Positions 34,799 to 42,710 of a stretch of 64,000 nt of DNA are shown here, piece after piece. This stretch comes from Arcicella sp034931005 (lineage in GTDB: Bacteria > Bacteroidota > Bacteroidia > Cytophagales > Spirosomataceae). The DNA is taken from assembly GCF_034931005.1 (NCBI RefSeq), contig NZ_JAYGIN010000012.1, positions 62,001 to 126,000 of the forward strand. The letters run 5' to 3'. Position numbers and translations under genes: made by a program. The notes under the pieces were generated by a model that did not search any database, was not told the DNA's origin, and saw only the letters and a program-made list of their open reading frames with translations. Within the stretch, counting starts at the first letter, position 1. Each line of letters begins with the position of its first letter.

Positions 34799-35446
34799 AT
34801 GAACCCAATCACTGTATTATTAGCGGACGACCACGATGTTGTAAGAAAAGGCATGAAAATGCTTTTGGAGGATGAAGAGGATGTAAAGGTAATTGGAGAA
34901 GCCTCTGACGGTTTGGATGCCGTTGAAAAAATTGGAATATTATTGCCAAATGTCGTTATTTTAGACTTAACGATGCCTAAAATGAATGGTATTGAGGCAG
35001 CAAAAATTATTTCAACAGATTATCCTTCAGTAAAAATTCTAATATTTTCAATGCACAATAATCGAGAATATATTGTCAATTCAGTTGAGAATGGAGCAAG
35101 TGGTTATTTATTAAAAGACACAGGCAAAGAAGAATTAATGCGAGCGATTAAGGTTGTGTCGGAAGGTAGAAAATATTTCCCCCCCGAAATTTCAGAAGTA
35201 ATTATAGATGAACTATTAGCCAAAACAACCATTGAGGTACAAGACGATAAAAATCGTCCTATTTTCCAAAAAATCACACCTAAAGAAAAACAAATTCTGG
35301 GTATGATTGTACAAGGTTATAATAGTCGTGAAATTGCAGATAAACTGTTTCTAAGTATCAGAACGGTTGATAATCACCGTGCCAATATGATGAAGAAAAC
35401 CCAAGCCAAAAACACGGCTGATTTAGTAAAAATGGCAATTGGATAA
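34799..35446 (+). CDS. NarL-family response regulator
   Basis: A 215-residue two-domain regulator. The receiver (1-120) has the acidic pair ADDHD and phosphoacceptor VVILDLTMPKMNG (Asp about 59); the C-terminal LuxR-type helix-turn-helix (about 155-215) has ITPKEKQILGMIVQGYNSREIADKLFLS and RTVDNHRANMMKK. Located 50 nt after the NarX-like kinase, its partner. Expected to control nitrate genes; NarL-type heptamers are seen upstream of nirB. Confidence 0.92.
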   Translation: MNPITVLLADDHDVVRKGMKMLLEDEEDVKVIGEASDGLDAVEKIGILLPNVVILDLTMPKMNGIEAAKIISTDYPSVKILIFSMHNNREYIVNSVENGASGYLLKDTGKEELMRAIKVVSEGRKYFPPEISEVIIDELLAKTTIEVQDDKNRPIFQKITPKEKQILGMIVQGYNSREIADKLFLSIRTVDNHRANMMKKTQAKNTADLVKMAIG

Positions 35447-35449
35447 TTT

Positions 35450-35548
35450 TCAGTAAACAGTTATCAATTAACAGTAAACAGTTTCTATTCAAGTTCTCAA
35501 ACTTCTCAGTTTGTTGATAACTGTTCACTGTTAATTGTTTACTGTTTC
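35450..35548. repeat. Heptad-word palindrome between regulator and alkD genes
   Basis: Left words CAGTAAA, CAGTTAT, CAATTAA; right words GATAACT, GTTCACT, GTTTACT. It provides the last residue and stop codon (CAG TAA) of the minus-strand AlkD-like gene. It may serve as a bidirectional terminator of two convergent genes. Confidence 0.85.
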
Positions 35549-36234
35549 AAATATCCCAATCTCTTCCCTTCTTCCATCCGTTCAATGGCATAACGCAACA
35601 TCGTTCGGGGCATTTGATGGATGTGTTCATCCAAAAATTCTTCCAATGCCAATTCATCTCGTTTGCCAACTTCCCTCAGCATCCAACCACAGGCTTTGTG
35701 CATCAAGTCATGAGAGTGAGAGAGAAATCTTTCAGATAATTGAAAAATATCCGAAAACTGTCCATTCCGAATCAATTCGAGCGTAGAAACTACCGCTATT
35801 CTCTCCGACCAAAGATGTCCGCTTTCGGCTAAATCATACAAAATCTGGCGGTCTTTATCCACCAAGAATTTACCCAAAATTTTATAGCAAGAACAATCCA
35901 CCAAATCCCAATTATTGATTTGTTTTACGTTTTTGAGATAAAAATAGACGATTTCTTGACGCTCAATTTCAGTAGATTTTTGAAACTTTGAGACTAAAAC
36001 CAACAAGCCAGCAAAACGCAATTCATGGATTTTATCATCAAGAAGCTCTTGAATATCAGCAAAAGCCATGTTCTTCCAATATTCCTTTACCAAAGCCTGC
36101 ACTTGCGGATTAGACAAACCGAGAAATACATCCCCTTCGGCATATTCCCCTTTTCCCGTTTTGAAATACCGAGCCATTTGAGTAGCTCTTTCTGGGTTTT
36201 CGAGTTGCAATAATGCCTGTTTTAGATTGTACAT
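35539..36234 (-). CDS. DNA alkylation repair protein (AlkD-like HEAT-repeat glycosylase)
   Basis: A 231-residue all-helical protein of the AlkC/AlkD family. Characteristic elements are the NNWDLVDCSCY segment, HLWSERIAVVST and KACGWMLREVGKRD, placing the catalytic Asp/Trp region of AlkD (WDLVD, W..R). AlkD excises alkylated purines without flipping the base. The start (MYNLKQALLQL) gives a typical family length. The C-terminal YLKQ-stop is made partly by a repeat. Confidence 0.9.
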   Translation of the reverse strand: MYNLKQALLQLENPERATQMARYFKTGKGEYAEGDVFLGLSNPQVQALVKEYWKNMAFADIQELLDDKIHELRFAGLLVLVSKFQKSTEIERQEIVYFYLKNVKQINNWDLVDCSCYKILGKFLVDKDRQILYDLAESGHLWSERIAVVSTLELIRNGQFSDIFQLSERFLSHSHDLMHKACGWMLREVGKRDELALEEFLDEHIHQMPRTMLRYAIERMEEGKRLGYLKQ

Positions 36235-36306
36235 TTTTGAATTGAAAATGATTTAAAAATAAAAAATCCTAATCATCTAATAATTAGACAATTAGGATTT
36301 ACATTG

Positions 36307-36378
36307 TAGCCTCGAAAGGAATCGAACCTTCATCTTAGGTACCGGAAACCCACATTCTATCCATTGAACTACGAAGCC
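36307..36378 (-). tRNA. tRNA-Arg (anticodon CCG)
   Basis: The 72-nt sequence on the minus strand folds into a cloverleaf: acceptor GGCTTCG/CGAGGCT, D stem GTTC/GAAT, anticodon stem TGGGT/ACCTA with loop TTCCGGT (anticodon CCG), T arm GAAGG-TTCGATT-CCTTT, discriminator A. CCA is not encoded. It reads the rare codon CGG. Confidence 0.95.
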
Positions 36379-36394
36379 AGCTACTCTTACAAAA

Positions 36395-37114
36395 TTACGA
36401 AAACTTATCTAACTGCTTTACCAAAACGTCAAAATCTTTTGGATAAGGTGCTTCTATCGTGACAATTTCATCATTCATTAACTTAAAGGTCAACGAACGA
36501 GCGTGTAATGCCACTCTTTTCATCAAAGGCTGTTCTTCTGTTTCTTTTTTGAGATTAAACTTTCGTTTTAAATCCGACAAATAAATCATTTCTCCGCCAT
36601 ACGTGGGGTCACAAACAATTGGAGCTTTCAAACAAACTAAGTGAATCCGTATTTGGTGCATCCGTCCCGTAATAGGCATACATTCTACCAAAGTATGATT
36701 TCGGTAAACTTTTAGGGTATTAAAAATTGTCTCGGCTTCTTTTCCTTTCTGACGGTCAATGGCTACTTGCGTTCCATCACGTTTTTGAGCGATGGGCAAA
36801 TACACCGAAATCATGTCTAAATCGTGTGTGCCATTGGTTACGGCATGGTATCTTTTGGCTACCTGACGATGCTCAAATTGCATAGAAAGATGACGATACG
36901 AAGCTGGATTTTTAGCAATTGCCAACACACCTGAAGTCTCTTTATCCAAACGGTGAGCCAACTGTGCATCATCGGCATATTCTTTCGCCATTCGCAAGAT
37001 ACTCAGGGAATTATCAGCTTGACGTTCGTCTAAAGATGCTACATGAGGAGGTTTATTGATAAGGATATAATCGTCGTTTTCGAATATAATTAAGTCTTTG
37101 AAATTCAGTCGCAT
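36395..37114 (-). CDS. RluA-family RNA pseudouridine synthase
   Basis: A 239-residue pseudouridine synthase of the RluA family, catalytic domain only (no S4 domain). The catalytic motif AHRLDKETSGVLAIAKN (Asp of HRLD) and GRMHQIRIHL are clear. RNA target (23S or tRNA) cannot be decided; the short S4-less form fits RluA- or RluC-related enzymes. Located next to tRNA-Arg on the same strand. Confidence 0.9.
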   Translation of the reverse strand: MRLNFKDLIIFENDDYILINKPPHVASLDERQADNSLSILRMAKEYADDAQLAHRLDKETSGVLAIAKNPASYRHLSMQFEHRQVAKRYHAVTNGTHDLDMISVYLPIAQKRDGTQVAIDRQKGKEAETIFNTLKVYRNHTLVECMPITGRMHQIRIHLVCLKAPIVCDPTYGGEMIYLSDLKRKFNLKKETEEQPLMKRVALHARSLTFKLMNDEIVTIEAPYPKDFDVLVKQLDKFS

Positions 37115-37124
37115 GGTATTCTAA

Positions 37125-37293
37125 AATAGCTATTGGCTATCGGCTTTAAGCTATTGGCTTTCTGTTGATTATTAAAATTTATACTGCAAAGATACGACCT
37201 TATTTGATAATGTGCCGAAAGCAAATTTAAAACCCTCAACTCATAAACTCTTAAACCCCTAACTGATAAACTTTTAACTCATAATCTCATCAA
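37125..37293. repeat. Two heptad-word runs between the RluA-type gene and ppk2
   Basis: At 37130-37163 the words GGCTATC, GGCTTTA and AGCTATT repeat at 7 nt. At 37231-37293 a second run uses CTCAACT, CATAAAC and related words. The 182-bp gap holds no gene. Confidence 0.75.
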
Positions 37294-37296
37294 CAA

Positions 37297-38184
37297 CTAC
37301 TCTAAATTCTGTTCATTAATTCGGTTGATTAATCCTTGCAAAATTACTTGACGCTCAGGTGTATTTTCTGGATATTCCATTTTTAATTCTTTCATTTTTT
37401 CCAGAATTATCGTACTGATAATCAATCTCATATTCTTTTTATCATCGGCAGGAATTACGTACCAAGGTGCATTTTTTGAAGCCGTCTCATTGACCATTTC
37501 TTCGTAAGCCTTCTGATATTTCTTCCAAAAATCACGTTCTTTTACGTCTCCTTCCTCAAATTTCCAGTTTTTGGTTGGGTCTTCTATGCGTTCAATCAAA
37601 CGTTCAGCTTGTACTTCTTTGGAGATATTCAAATAAAATTTCAAAATTACTGTTCCATTCCGAGATAAATATTTTTCATAATTACAAATATCTTCATAAC
37701 GTTGCTCCCAAACTTTATCCAAGTCTTTGGTAAATTCAACGGGAATTTTTTGATAATTTGTCAAGTTTTCGGGATGAACCTTTACCACCAAAGTTTCTTC
37801 GTAATAAGACCGATTATGGACATTCAATTTGCCTCTTTCGGGCATTTTGAGGGTATTTCTCCACATAAAATCATGGGCTAATTCCTGCTCTGATGGACGT
37901 TTAAAGCTGTGTACTTCTACTCCTGCTGGATTCACACCTGACAATACTGCTTTAATTGTTCCATCTTTACCCGCTGCATCAGATGCCTGAAAAATCAAAA
38001 GCATTGAATAACGGTCGTGGGCATACATCAAGCTTTGGTGTTTATCCATTTCATCACGGAGTTCAGCCATCAGTGTATTATAATCTTCTTCCGATTGATA
38101 AAAATCCTTAATTTTAGTATCAGATTTTTTTATGTCGAATTTTTTATTGCCCAAAAATTCAAAATCTTTAATATCAATTTTCAT
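37297..38184 (-). CDS. ppk2: Polyphosphate kinase 2 family protein
   Basis: A 295-residue PPK2-family enzyme that transfers phosphate between polyphosphate and nucleoside mono- or diphosphates. The P-loop FQASDAAGKDGTIKAVLSG, the NRSYYEETLVVKVHPE segment and the lid YLNISKEVQAERLIERIEDP are family hallmarks. The size and N-terminal extension (about 50 residues) fit the single-domain class that phosphorylates AMP and/or ADP; the class cannot be fixed without alignment. Alone, with repeats upstream and downstream. Confidence 0.92.
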   Translation of the reverse strand: MKIDIKDFEFLGNKKFDIKKSDTKIKDFYQSEEDYNTLMAELRDEMDKHQSLMYAHDRYSMLLIFQASDAAGKDGTIKAVLSGVNPAGVEVHSFKRPSEQELAHDFMWRNTLKMPERGKLNVHNRSYYEETLVVKVHPENLTNYQKIPVEFTKDLDKVWEQRYEDICNYEKYLSRNGTVILKFYLNISKEVQAERLIERIEDPTKNWKFEEGDVKERDFWKKYQKAYEEMVNETASKNAPWYVIPADDKKNMRLIISTIILEKMKELKMEYPENTPERQVILQGLINRINEQNLE

Positions 38185-38269
38185 ACTTTTGTTTTTATCA
38201 AATAATAGTTTTCATGCTAAAATCTTTTTAGATGAGCAATTTAACCAAAATTATTAAACTTTTCCCACA

Positions 38270-38776
38270 ATGACTTTACGAGACATTTTTGCCAATATTT
38301 CCGCTAATCCTTCTTTACTTTTGTGGTTTCTTTTGTGTGTACCCTTATTGACATTTCTGATTAGCATTTGGCAAAATCCCAATACGCTTCCACAACAAAG
38401 TCCAAACCGTCATTTTTATGCCGTTTTGGCTTATTTAGCTTGTATTCCAGGCATTTTTGCAATTACCTTGAATATGTATTTATTTCTCTTTGAGCGTCAA
38501 AGTATTTGGGATATGAATCTGATTACCCAGATTTTACCAATCATCACGATGGTCGGAACGCTTATCATTATTAAACGAAATATTCCTTTTGAATACGTGC
38601 CTGCTTTCGGGAAATTATCGGGATTTGTGACCTTAGTTTTTGCCATGATTGGCATTATGTGGTTTGTAGATAGACTACGCATTTACGCCATTACTTACGT
38701 TCCGTTTCATTACATTGCCATTGGCTTTGTCGGAATGTTATTACTCATTCGTTTCGGTTGGAATAAGATGTTTTAA
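38270..38776 (+). CDS. Hypothetical four-helix membrane protein
   Basis: A 168-residue integral membrane protein with four or five hydrophobic helices (about 15-33, 47-70, 83-98, 112-130, 143-160). Charged residues are few. Similar short proteins are widespread in Cytophagales, but I know no function. It converges on the comM-like gene with a palindrome of 7-nt words between the stops. Confidence 0.75.
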   Translation: MTLRDIFANISANPSLLLWFLLCVPLLTFLISIWQNPNTLPQQSPNRHFYAVLAYLACIPGIFAITLNMYLFLFERQSIWDMNLITQILPIITMVGTLIIIKRNIPFEYVPAFGKLSGFVTLVFAMIGIMWFVDRLRIYAITYVPFHYIAIGFVGMLLLIRFGWNKMF

Positions 38777-38780
38777 TTTA

Positions 38781-38830
38781 GGTGTTGATTACTTGATGTT
38801 CGATGTTTATTACACATCAAGTAATCAACA
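38781..38830. repeat. Heptad-word palindrome between convergent genes
   Basis: GTTGATTACTTGATGT on the left pairs with ACATCAAGTAATCAAC on the right (16 bp) around a short loop; word spacing 7 nt (GTTGATT, ACTTGAT, GTTCGAT). Probable bidirectional terminator. Confidence 0.85.
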
Positions 38831-38833
38831 AAA

Positions 38834-40372
38834 CTATCCCGCCCAATTCTCTCTATCTAAACTACGATATTGAATAGCTTCAGCAATATGTTCAGTTCTA
38901 ATATCTTCAGTACCAGCTAAGTCTGAAATGGTACGAGCAACCCTTAAAATACGGTCATAAGCACGAGCCGATAATTGCAAACGCTCCATGGCTCGTTTAA
39001 GCAATAAATTACCGACATCGTTTATGACACAAACTTCTTTCACCATTTGCGATGGCATCATGGCATTAGAATATATTTCTGGGTAATCTATAAATCTTTG
39101 AGTTTGTATTTCACGTGCTTTAATAACTCTTTCACGTATTTGTTCCGATGATTCTGATTTTCTATTGGACGATAATTGTTCAAATTTTACAGGCGTTACC
39201 TCCACGTGTAAATCAATTCTATCTAATAGTGGCCCTGATATTTTATTCAAATACTTCTGAACAACTCCTGGTCCACAAACACATTCTTTGTCAGGATGAT
39301 TATAATATCCACACGGACAAGGGTTCATACTGGCAATGAGCATAAAACTTGATGGAAACTCAACCGCCCATCTTGCTCTTGAAATCGACACTTTTCTATC
39401 TTCCAAGGGCTGACGCATCACTTCCAAAGCCGATTTTTTAAATTCTGGCAATTCATCTAAAAACAAAACGCCATTGTGTGCCAAGGATATTTCTCCAGGT
39501 TGAGGATTGCTCCCTCCTCCTACCAAAGCAGCATCTGAAATAGTATGGTGTGGCGAGCGATACGGACGAGTAGAAACTAAGGTTGCTTTTGTTCCCAATT
39601 TTCCAGCAACTGAGTGAATTTTGGTAGTTTCCAGAGCTTCATGCAGTGTAAGTGGTGGTAAAATTGATGGAATACGCTTTGCCAGCATCGTTTTCCCTGC
39701 TCCTGGAGGTCCAATCATAATAGCATTATGTCCACCTGCGGCTGCAATTTCTAAGGCTCTTTTGATATTTTCCTGTCCTTGCACGTGCGAAAAGTCGGCA
39801 TCGTAATCATTTTGGGAACTGGCAAAAATATCTCTTGTATCCGTAATTAAAGGTTCAATTTGCAGAGAACCACGTAAAAAGTCAATCGCATCCTTTAGAT
39901 TTTTTACGCCAATAACGTCTAAATTATTCACAATTGATGCTTCCGTTGCATTTTCAGTTGGTAAAATAAAACCTTTAAATCCTCTTTTACGAGCTTCGAT
40001 GGCAATTGGCAAAACTCCCTTAATTGGGCGAAGTGAACCATCAAGGGCTAATTCTCCCATAATTACATAGTTTTCCAATTCTTTCAAATTGGCTTGAACG
40101 GAAGCGTGAACAATACCCAAAGCAATGGGCAAATCATAAGCAGAGCCTTCCTTACGAATATCCGCAGGGGCAAGATTAACCACGACTTTTGTTCTTGGGA
40201 AAAAATATCCGACTTGTTTAATGGCAGATTCCACACGCTGTTCCGACTCTTTGACTGCTCCGTCTGGCAGTCCCACAATGTAGAAATGTTGTCCTTGTCC
40301 TTCGCTAACTTCCACAGTAATTATTGTAGCATCAACGCCGTGAACGGCACTTCCGAAGGTTTTAGCGAGCAT
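38834..40372 (-). CDS. comM: YifB/ComM family Mg-chelatase-like AAA+ ATPase
   Basis: A 512-residue protein with an N-terminal Lon-like (ChlI) domain, central AAA+ domain and C-terminal Mg-chelatase extension. Walker A IGPPGAGKTMLAKR, Walker B VLFLDELPEF, and the cysteine-bearing CPCGYYNHPDKECVCGPG segment are typical. ComM homologues promote branch migration during integration of DNA taken up by transformation. It is monocistronic. Confidence 0.95.
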   Translation of the reverse strand: MLAKTFGSAVHGVDATIITVEVSEGQGQHFYIVGLPDGAVKESEQRVESAIKQVGYFFPRTKVVVNLAPADIRKEGSAYDLPIALGIVHASVQANLKELENYVIMGELALDGSLRPIKGVLPIAIEARKRGFKGFILPTENATEASIVNNLDVIGVKNLKDAIDFLRGSLQIEPLITDTRDIFASSQNDYDADFSHVQGQENIKRALEIAAAGGHNAIMIGPPGAGKTMLAKRIPSILPPLTLHEALETTKIHSVAGKLGTKATLVSTRPYRSPHHTISDAALVGGGSNPQPGEISLAHNGVLFLDELPEFKKSALEVMRQPLEDRKVSISRARWAVEFPSSFMLIASMNPCPCGYYNHPDKECVCGPGVVQKYLNKISGPLLDRIDLHVEVTPVKFEQLSSNRKSESSEQIRERVIKAREIQTQRFIDYPEIYSNAMMPSQMVKEVCVINDVGNLLLKRAMERLQLSARAYDRILRVARTISDLAGTEDIRTEHIAEAIQYRSLDRENWAG

Positions 40373-40582
40373 AGTTGCAGTGTTTTTATTGTTAAGAAAT
40401 TCGTCAAATATACAAAGAAAATCTACTCAAGCCAACCATTTTCATCCGTTGTTATCCATAATGACTCAGGCAAGATTCCACGAAAATCACTATATTTGAA
40501 TATCATTCTTAATTCTTTAAAATTAAGGAGTCGTTTCAATATTTATGACCGTATAGATTGCATTCCTCACCCCAAAACCTAA
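40373..40582. other. Gap between comM and the dispersed element
   Basis: AT-rich, no gene recognisable. TATATTTG at about 40490-40497 matches the -7 promoter consensus on the + strand, but lies about 280 bp before eutC. No remnant of eutB is visible. Confidence 0.4.
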
Positions 40583-40759
40583 CGGAACTGTAAAGAGTTT
40601 GTCGGAAGATAAAATCAGACCACCGATAATACAGATTTTCACTGGGACGCACAGTCTGATAAAATCAAGAATAATCTGACTGTGCGTCCCAGTGTAAATC
40701 CGTCTAATCTGTTAAATCTGTGGTCTAATCTTGTCTGCGACAAATAGTTTATAGTTCCG
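40583..40759. repeat. Dispersed palindromic element, copy 2 (177 bp)
   Basis: Ends CGGAACT / AGTTCCG with about 40 bp of imperfect terminal inverted repeat (CGGAACTGTAAAGAGTTTGT against a mirror ending ACAAATAGTTTATAGTTCCG), and an inner inverted pair CACTGGGACGCACAGT / ACTGTGCGTCCCAGTG. High similarity to 10267-10421. No coding capacity. Confidence 0.9.
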
Positions 40760-40777
40760 AAACTTAACTCCAATTTC

Positions 40778-41527
40778 ATGCAAATTGACCATTGGCAATT
40801 TCTCCAAAATTATACGCCCGCTCGTATTGCTCGTGGACGTGCAGGACATAGTTTTCCAACGACTGAACTTTTAAAATTTCAGGCAGACCACGCCCAAGCT
40901 CGTGATGCCGTTTATTCAGTTTTGGATATTCCAGTATTACAAGAATCACTAAAAATAATTTTAGACTCGCCAATTATTACTCTTAAAAGCAGGGTAGAGA
41001 ATCGTTCTGAATATTTACAAAGACCTGATTTGGGACGAACATTGAGCCAAGATTCTCGGAAGATTTTACAGGAAATAAACGTAGAAGAATCAGACATTTG
41101 TTTTGTCGTTGTTGATGGACTTTCTGCTGAAGCAATTAATCAAAACATCACAAATGTCTTAGGAAATATCATAGCAAAACTCAAGAAAATAAATTGGACT
41201 ATTGCTCCTATCTGCCTTGTAGAACAAGGACGAGTAGCAGTTGCAGATGAGATTGGATTTTTACTAAAATCAAAGATTGTCGTTGTGTTTATCGGAGAAC
41301 GTCCTGGTCTAACTTCTCCCAATAGTATGGGGGCTTATCTCACACTTCACCCACGAGTAGGAGTAACTGACGAAAGCAGAAATTGTGTGTCCAACATTCG
41401 TCCTGAAGGCATGAGTTCAGAAGCCGCTTCACAAAAAATATTGTATCTTTTGACTGAAATGAAAACAAAGAAAATAAGCGGAGTGAACTTAAAAGATGAA
41501 GTTAACGACCTAAAATACTTAGATTAA
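40778..41527 (+). CDS. eutC: Ethanolamine ammonia-lyase light chain (EutC)
   Basis: A 249-residue small subunit of the adenosylcobalamin-dependent enzyme that splits ethanolamine to acetaldehyde and ammonia. Family signatures are TPARIARGRAGHS, RPDLGRTLS, VVVDGLSAEAIN and the ending GERPGLTSPNSMGAYLT, PRVGVTDESRNCVSNIRPEG. The catalytic large subunit EutB normally sits directly upstream, but here only a dispersed repeat and then the convergent... opposite-strand comM are found. Function therefore depends on an eutB elsewhere. Confidence 0.95.
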   Translation: MQIDHWQFLQNYTPARIARGRAGHSFPTTELLKFQADHAQARDAVYSVLDIPVLQESLKIILDSPIITLKSRVENRSEYLQRPDLGRTLSQDSRKILQEINVEESDICFVVVDGLSAEAINQNITNVLGNIIAKLKKINWTIAPICLVEQGRVAVADEIGFLLKSKIVVVFIGERPGLTSPNSMGAYLTLHPRVGVTDESRNCVSNIRPEGMSSEAASQKILYLLTEMKTKKISGVNLKDEVNDLKYLD

Positions 41528-41704
41528 CTACTTATTCTTTGGGTTTAACTTAAATTTGTCAATATAGTAGATAAAAATATAATTTATGGTGCGAGAAAAA
41601 CATTCTCTATACAATTTCATCCTTTTTTTTCGACATATTTATCGTTTATATTCTTTACTCATGTAATTTTTCCTTTATTTACATAAGTTTTACTTCAAAA
41701 GACC

Positions 41705-41734
41705 TTGATTTAAGTCTCACTTTTCATATTTTTG
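41705..41734 (+). promoter_or_regulatory. Promoter of candidate small RNA
   Basis: TTG (41705-41707), exactly 19 nt, then TATTTTTG (41727-41734): a full Bacteroidota -33/-7 promoter with no protein gene downstream on this strand before a terminator. Confidence 0.65.
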
Positions 41735-41737
41735 TCA

Positions 41738-41800
41738 TGCGTTTTAACAACGCAAATTTTTTGACCTAATAAAGTGGCGGCTTTATTAGGTCTTTTTTTT
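41738..41800 (+). ncRNA. Candidate ~60-nt small RNA with TGGCGG-loop terminator
   Basis: The sequence starts a few nt after a consensus promoter. It has a small hairpin GCGTT/AACGC (41739-41753), an A/T linker and a perfect 12-bp hairpin GACCTAATAAAG / CTTTATTAGGTC with loop TGGCGG (41775-41780) followed by eight T. It is 210 nt after eutC, so it could also be that gene's terminator, but the dedicated promoter argues for an independent RNA. The loop is the reverse complement of the + strand loop of the hairpin near nasA. Confidence 0.55.
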
Positions 41801-41815
41801 GTTATGTCAAATTTC

Positions 41816-42475
41816 TTATTTCTTTTTGACCAATATATTTTTGGCAACTTCATTACTAATAAAATAATTTGAGTTTCCTCCATTATTTATGGTCATTGAT
41901 TTGTCAAAATCATTAATTTCTAAAATGGTAATATTCACGCCCAAATTCATACCAATTTTTGCTAAATATTGCAAAAAGCTCGTTGAATGTTGTGCCACTC
42001 CCATCATTACCACTGGCTGATTTACAGCAATACCCGATAGATTTTTATAGCCCAATTCTGGCATTTTCCCATCTTTATCAGGAATGGGGTCTCCGTGTGG
42101 GTCAAACTGTGGACAATCTAAAAAATCATCCAAACGTTGTACCAATTCCTCCGAATTGATATGTTCCAACTCTTCCGCAATTTCATGAACTTCATCCCAA
42201 TTAAAACCTAATTTATTTACTAAAAAAACTTCCCAAAGACGGTGCTTTCTGATAACCTTCAACGCCACTTCTTCCCCCTTTTCAGTTAGTCGAACTCCTT
42301 GATATTTTTGGTAACTAACCAACTGTTTTTCTGACAGTTTTCGTAACATATCCGTTACAGAAGCTGCCTTCGTTTGTGTTAGCTCAGCAACTGCATTCGT
42401 ACTGATTTCGCTTTCAGTTTCAGCAGACAGTTTGTAAATAATCTTTAAGTAATTTTCTTCAGTAAATGAAATCAT
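41816..42475 (-). CDS. mntR: DtxR/MntR-family metal-dependent repressor
   Basis: A 219-residue regulator with an N-terminal winged helix (ENYLKIIYKLS, TKAASVTDMLRKLSEKQLV), a central metal-binding and dimerisation domain (RHRLWEVFLVNKLGF, EIAEELEHINSEELVQRLDDFL, CPQFDPHGDPIP) and a C-terminal SH3-like/FeoA domain. It is divergent from mntH, whose promoter carries a DtxR-type dyad. I therefore call it the manganese-responsive form. Confidence 0.88.
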   Translation of the reverse strand: MISFTEENYLKIIYKLSAETESEISTNAVAELTQTKAASVTDMLRKLSEKQLVSYQKYQGVRLTEKGEEVALKVIRKHRLWEVFLVNKLGFNWDEVHEIAEELEHINSEELVQRLDDFLDCPQFDPHGDPIPDKDGKMPELGYKNLSGIAVNQPVVMMGVAQHSTSFLQYLAKIGMNLGVNITILEINDFDKSMTINNGGNSNYFISNEVAKNILVKKK

Positions 42476-42485
42476 GACTTCGTGT

Positions 42486-42587
42486 TTAGGATTTAGGTAT
42501 GAATTATGAGGTATGAATGATGAACTATAAAGTAGAAAACAGATTACTACTCAATACTTCATACCTACAACCTAATACCTACCTATG
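42486..42587. repeat. Heptad-word palindrome between mntR and mntH
   Basis: Left words AGGTATG, AATTATG, AATGATG; right words CTTCATA, CCTACAA, CCTAATA, at 7-nt spacing. Unlike the other loci it lies between divergent genes, so a terminator role does not fit here. Confidence 0.85.
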
Positions 42588-42620
42588 ACAAAGATATTAT
42601 TTTTCAACATAATAAATAAA

Positions 42621-42638
42621 TTTTAGATTAGTCTAAAA
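42621..42638. promoter_or_regulatory. MntR/DtxR operator dyad
   Basis: TTTTAGATTAGTCTAAAA is a perfect 7-4-7 inverted repeat and close to known DtxR/MntR operator cores (TTAGGTTAGCCTAA type). It ends 6 nt before the -33 element of the mntH promoter. Confidence 0.75.
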
Positions 42639-42643
42639 AAATG

Positions 42644-42675
42644 TTTTGAATTGAATATATTTGAAAATACTTTTG
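42644..42675 (+). promoter_or_regulatory. mntH promoter
   Basis: TTTTG (42644-42648), a 19-nt spacer and TACTTTTG (42668-42675) match the Bacteroidota sigma-A consensus; the start codon follows 36 nt later. Confidence 0.75.
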
Positions 42676-42710
42676 CGTAACTTACAGTAATACAAATTGA
42701 TTGATGAAAA

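Noticed and set aside
40094..40582. 162-codon open frame on the + strand opposite the comM 5' end
   Set aside because: It is antisense to the conserved Lon-like domain of comM and has no family-like sequence.
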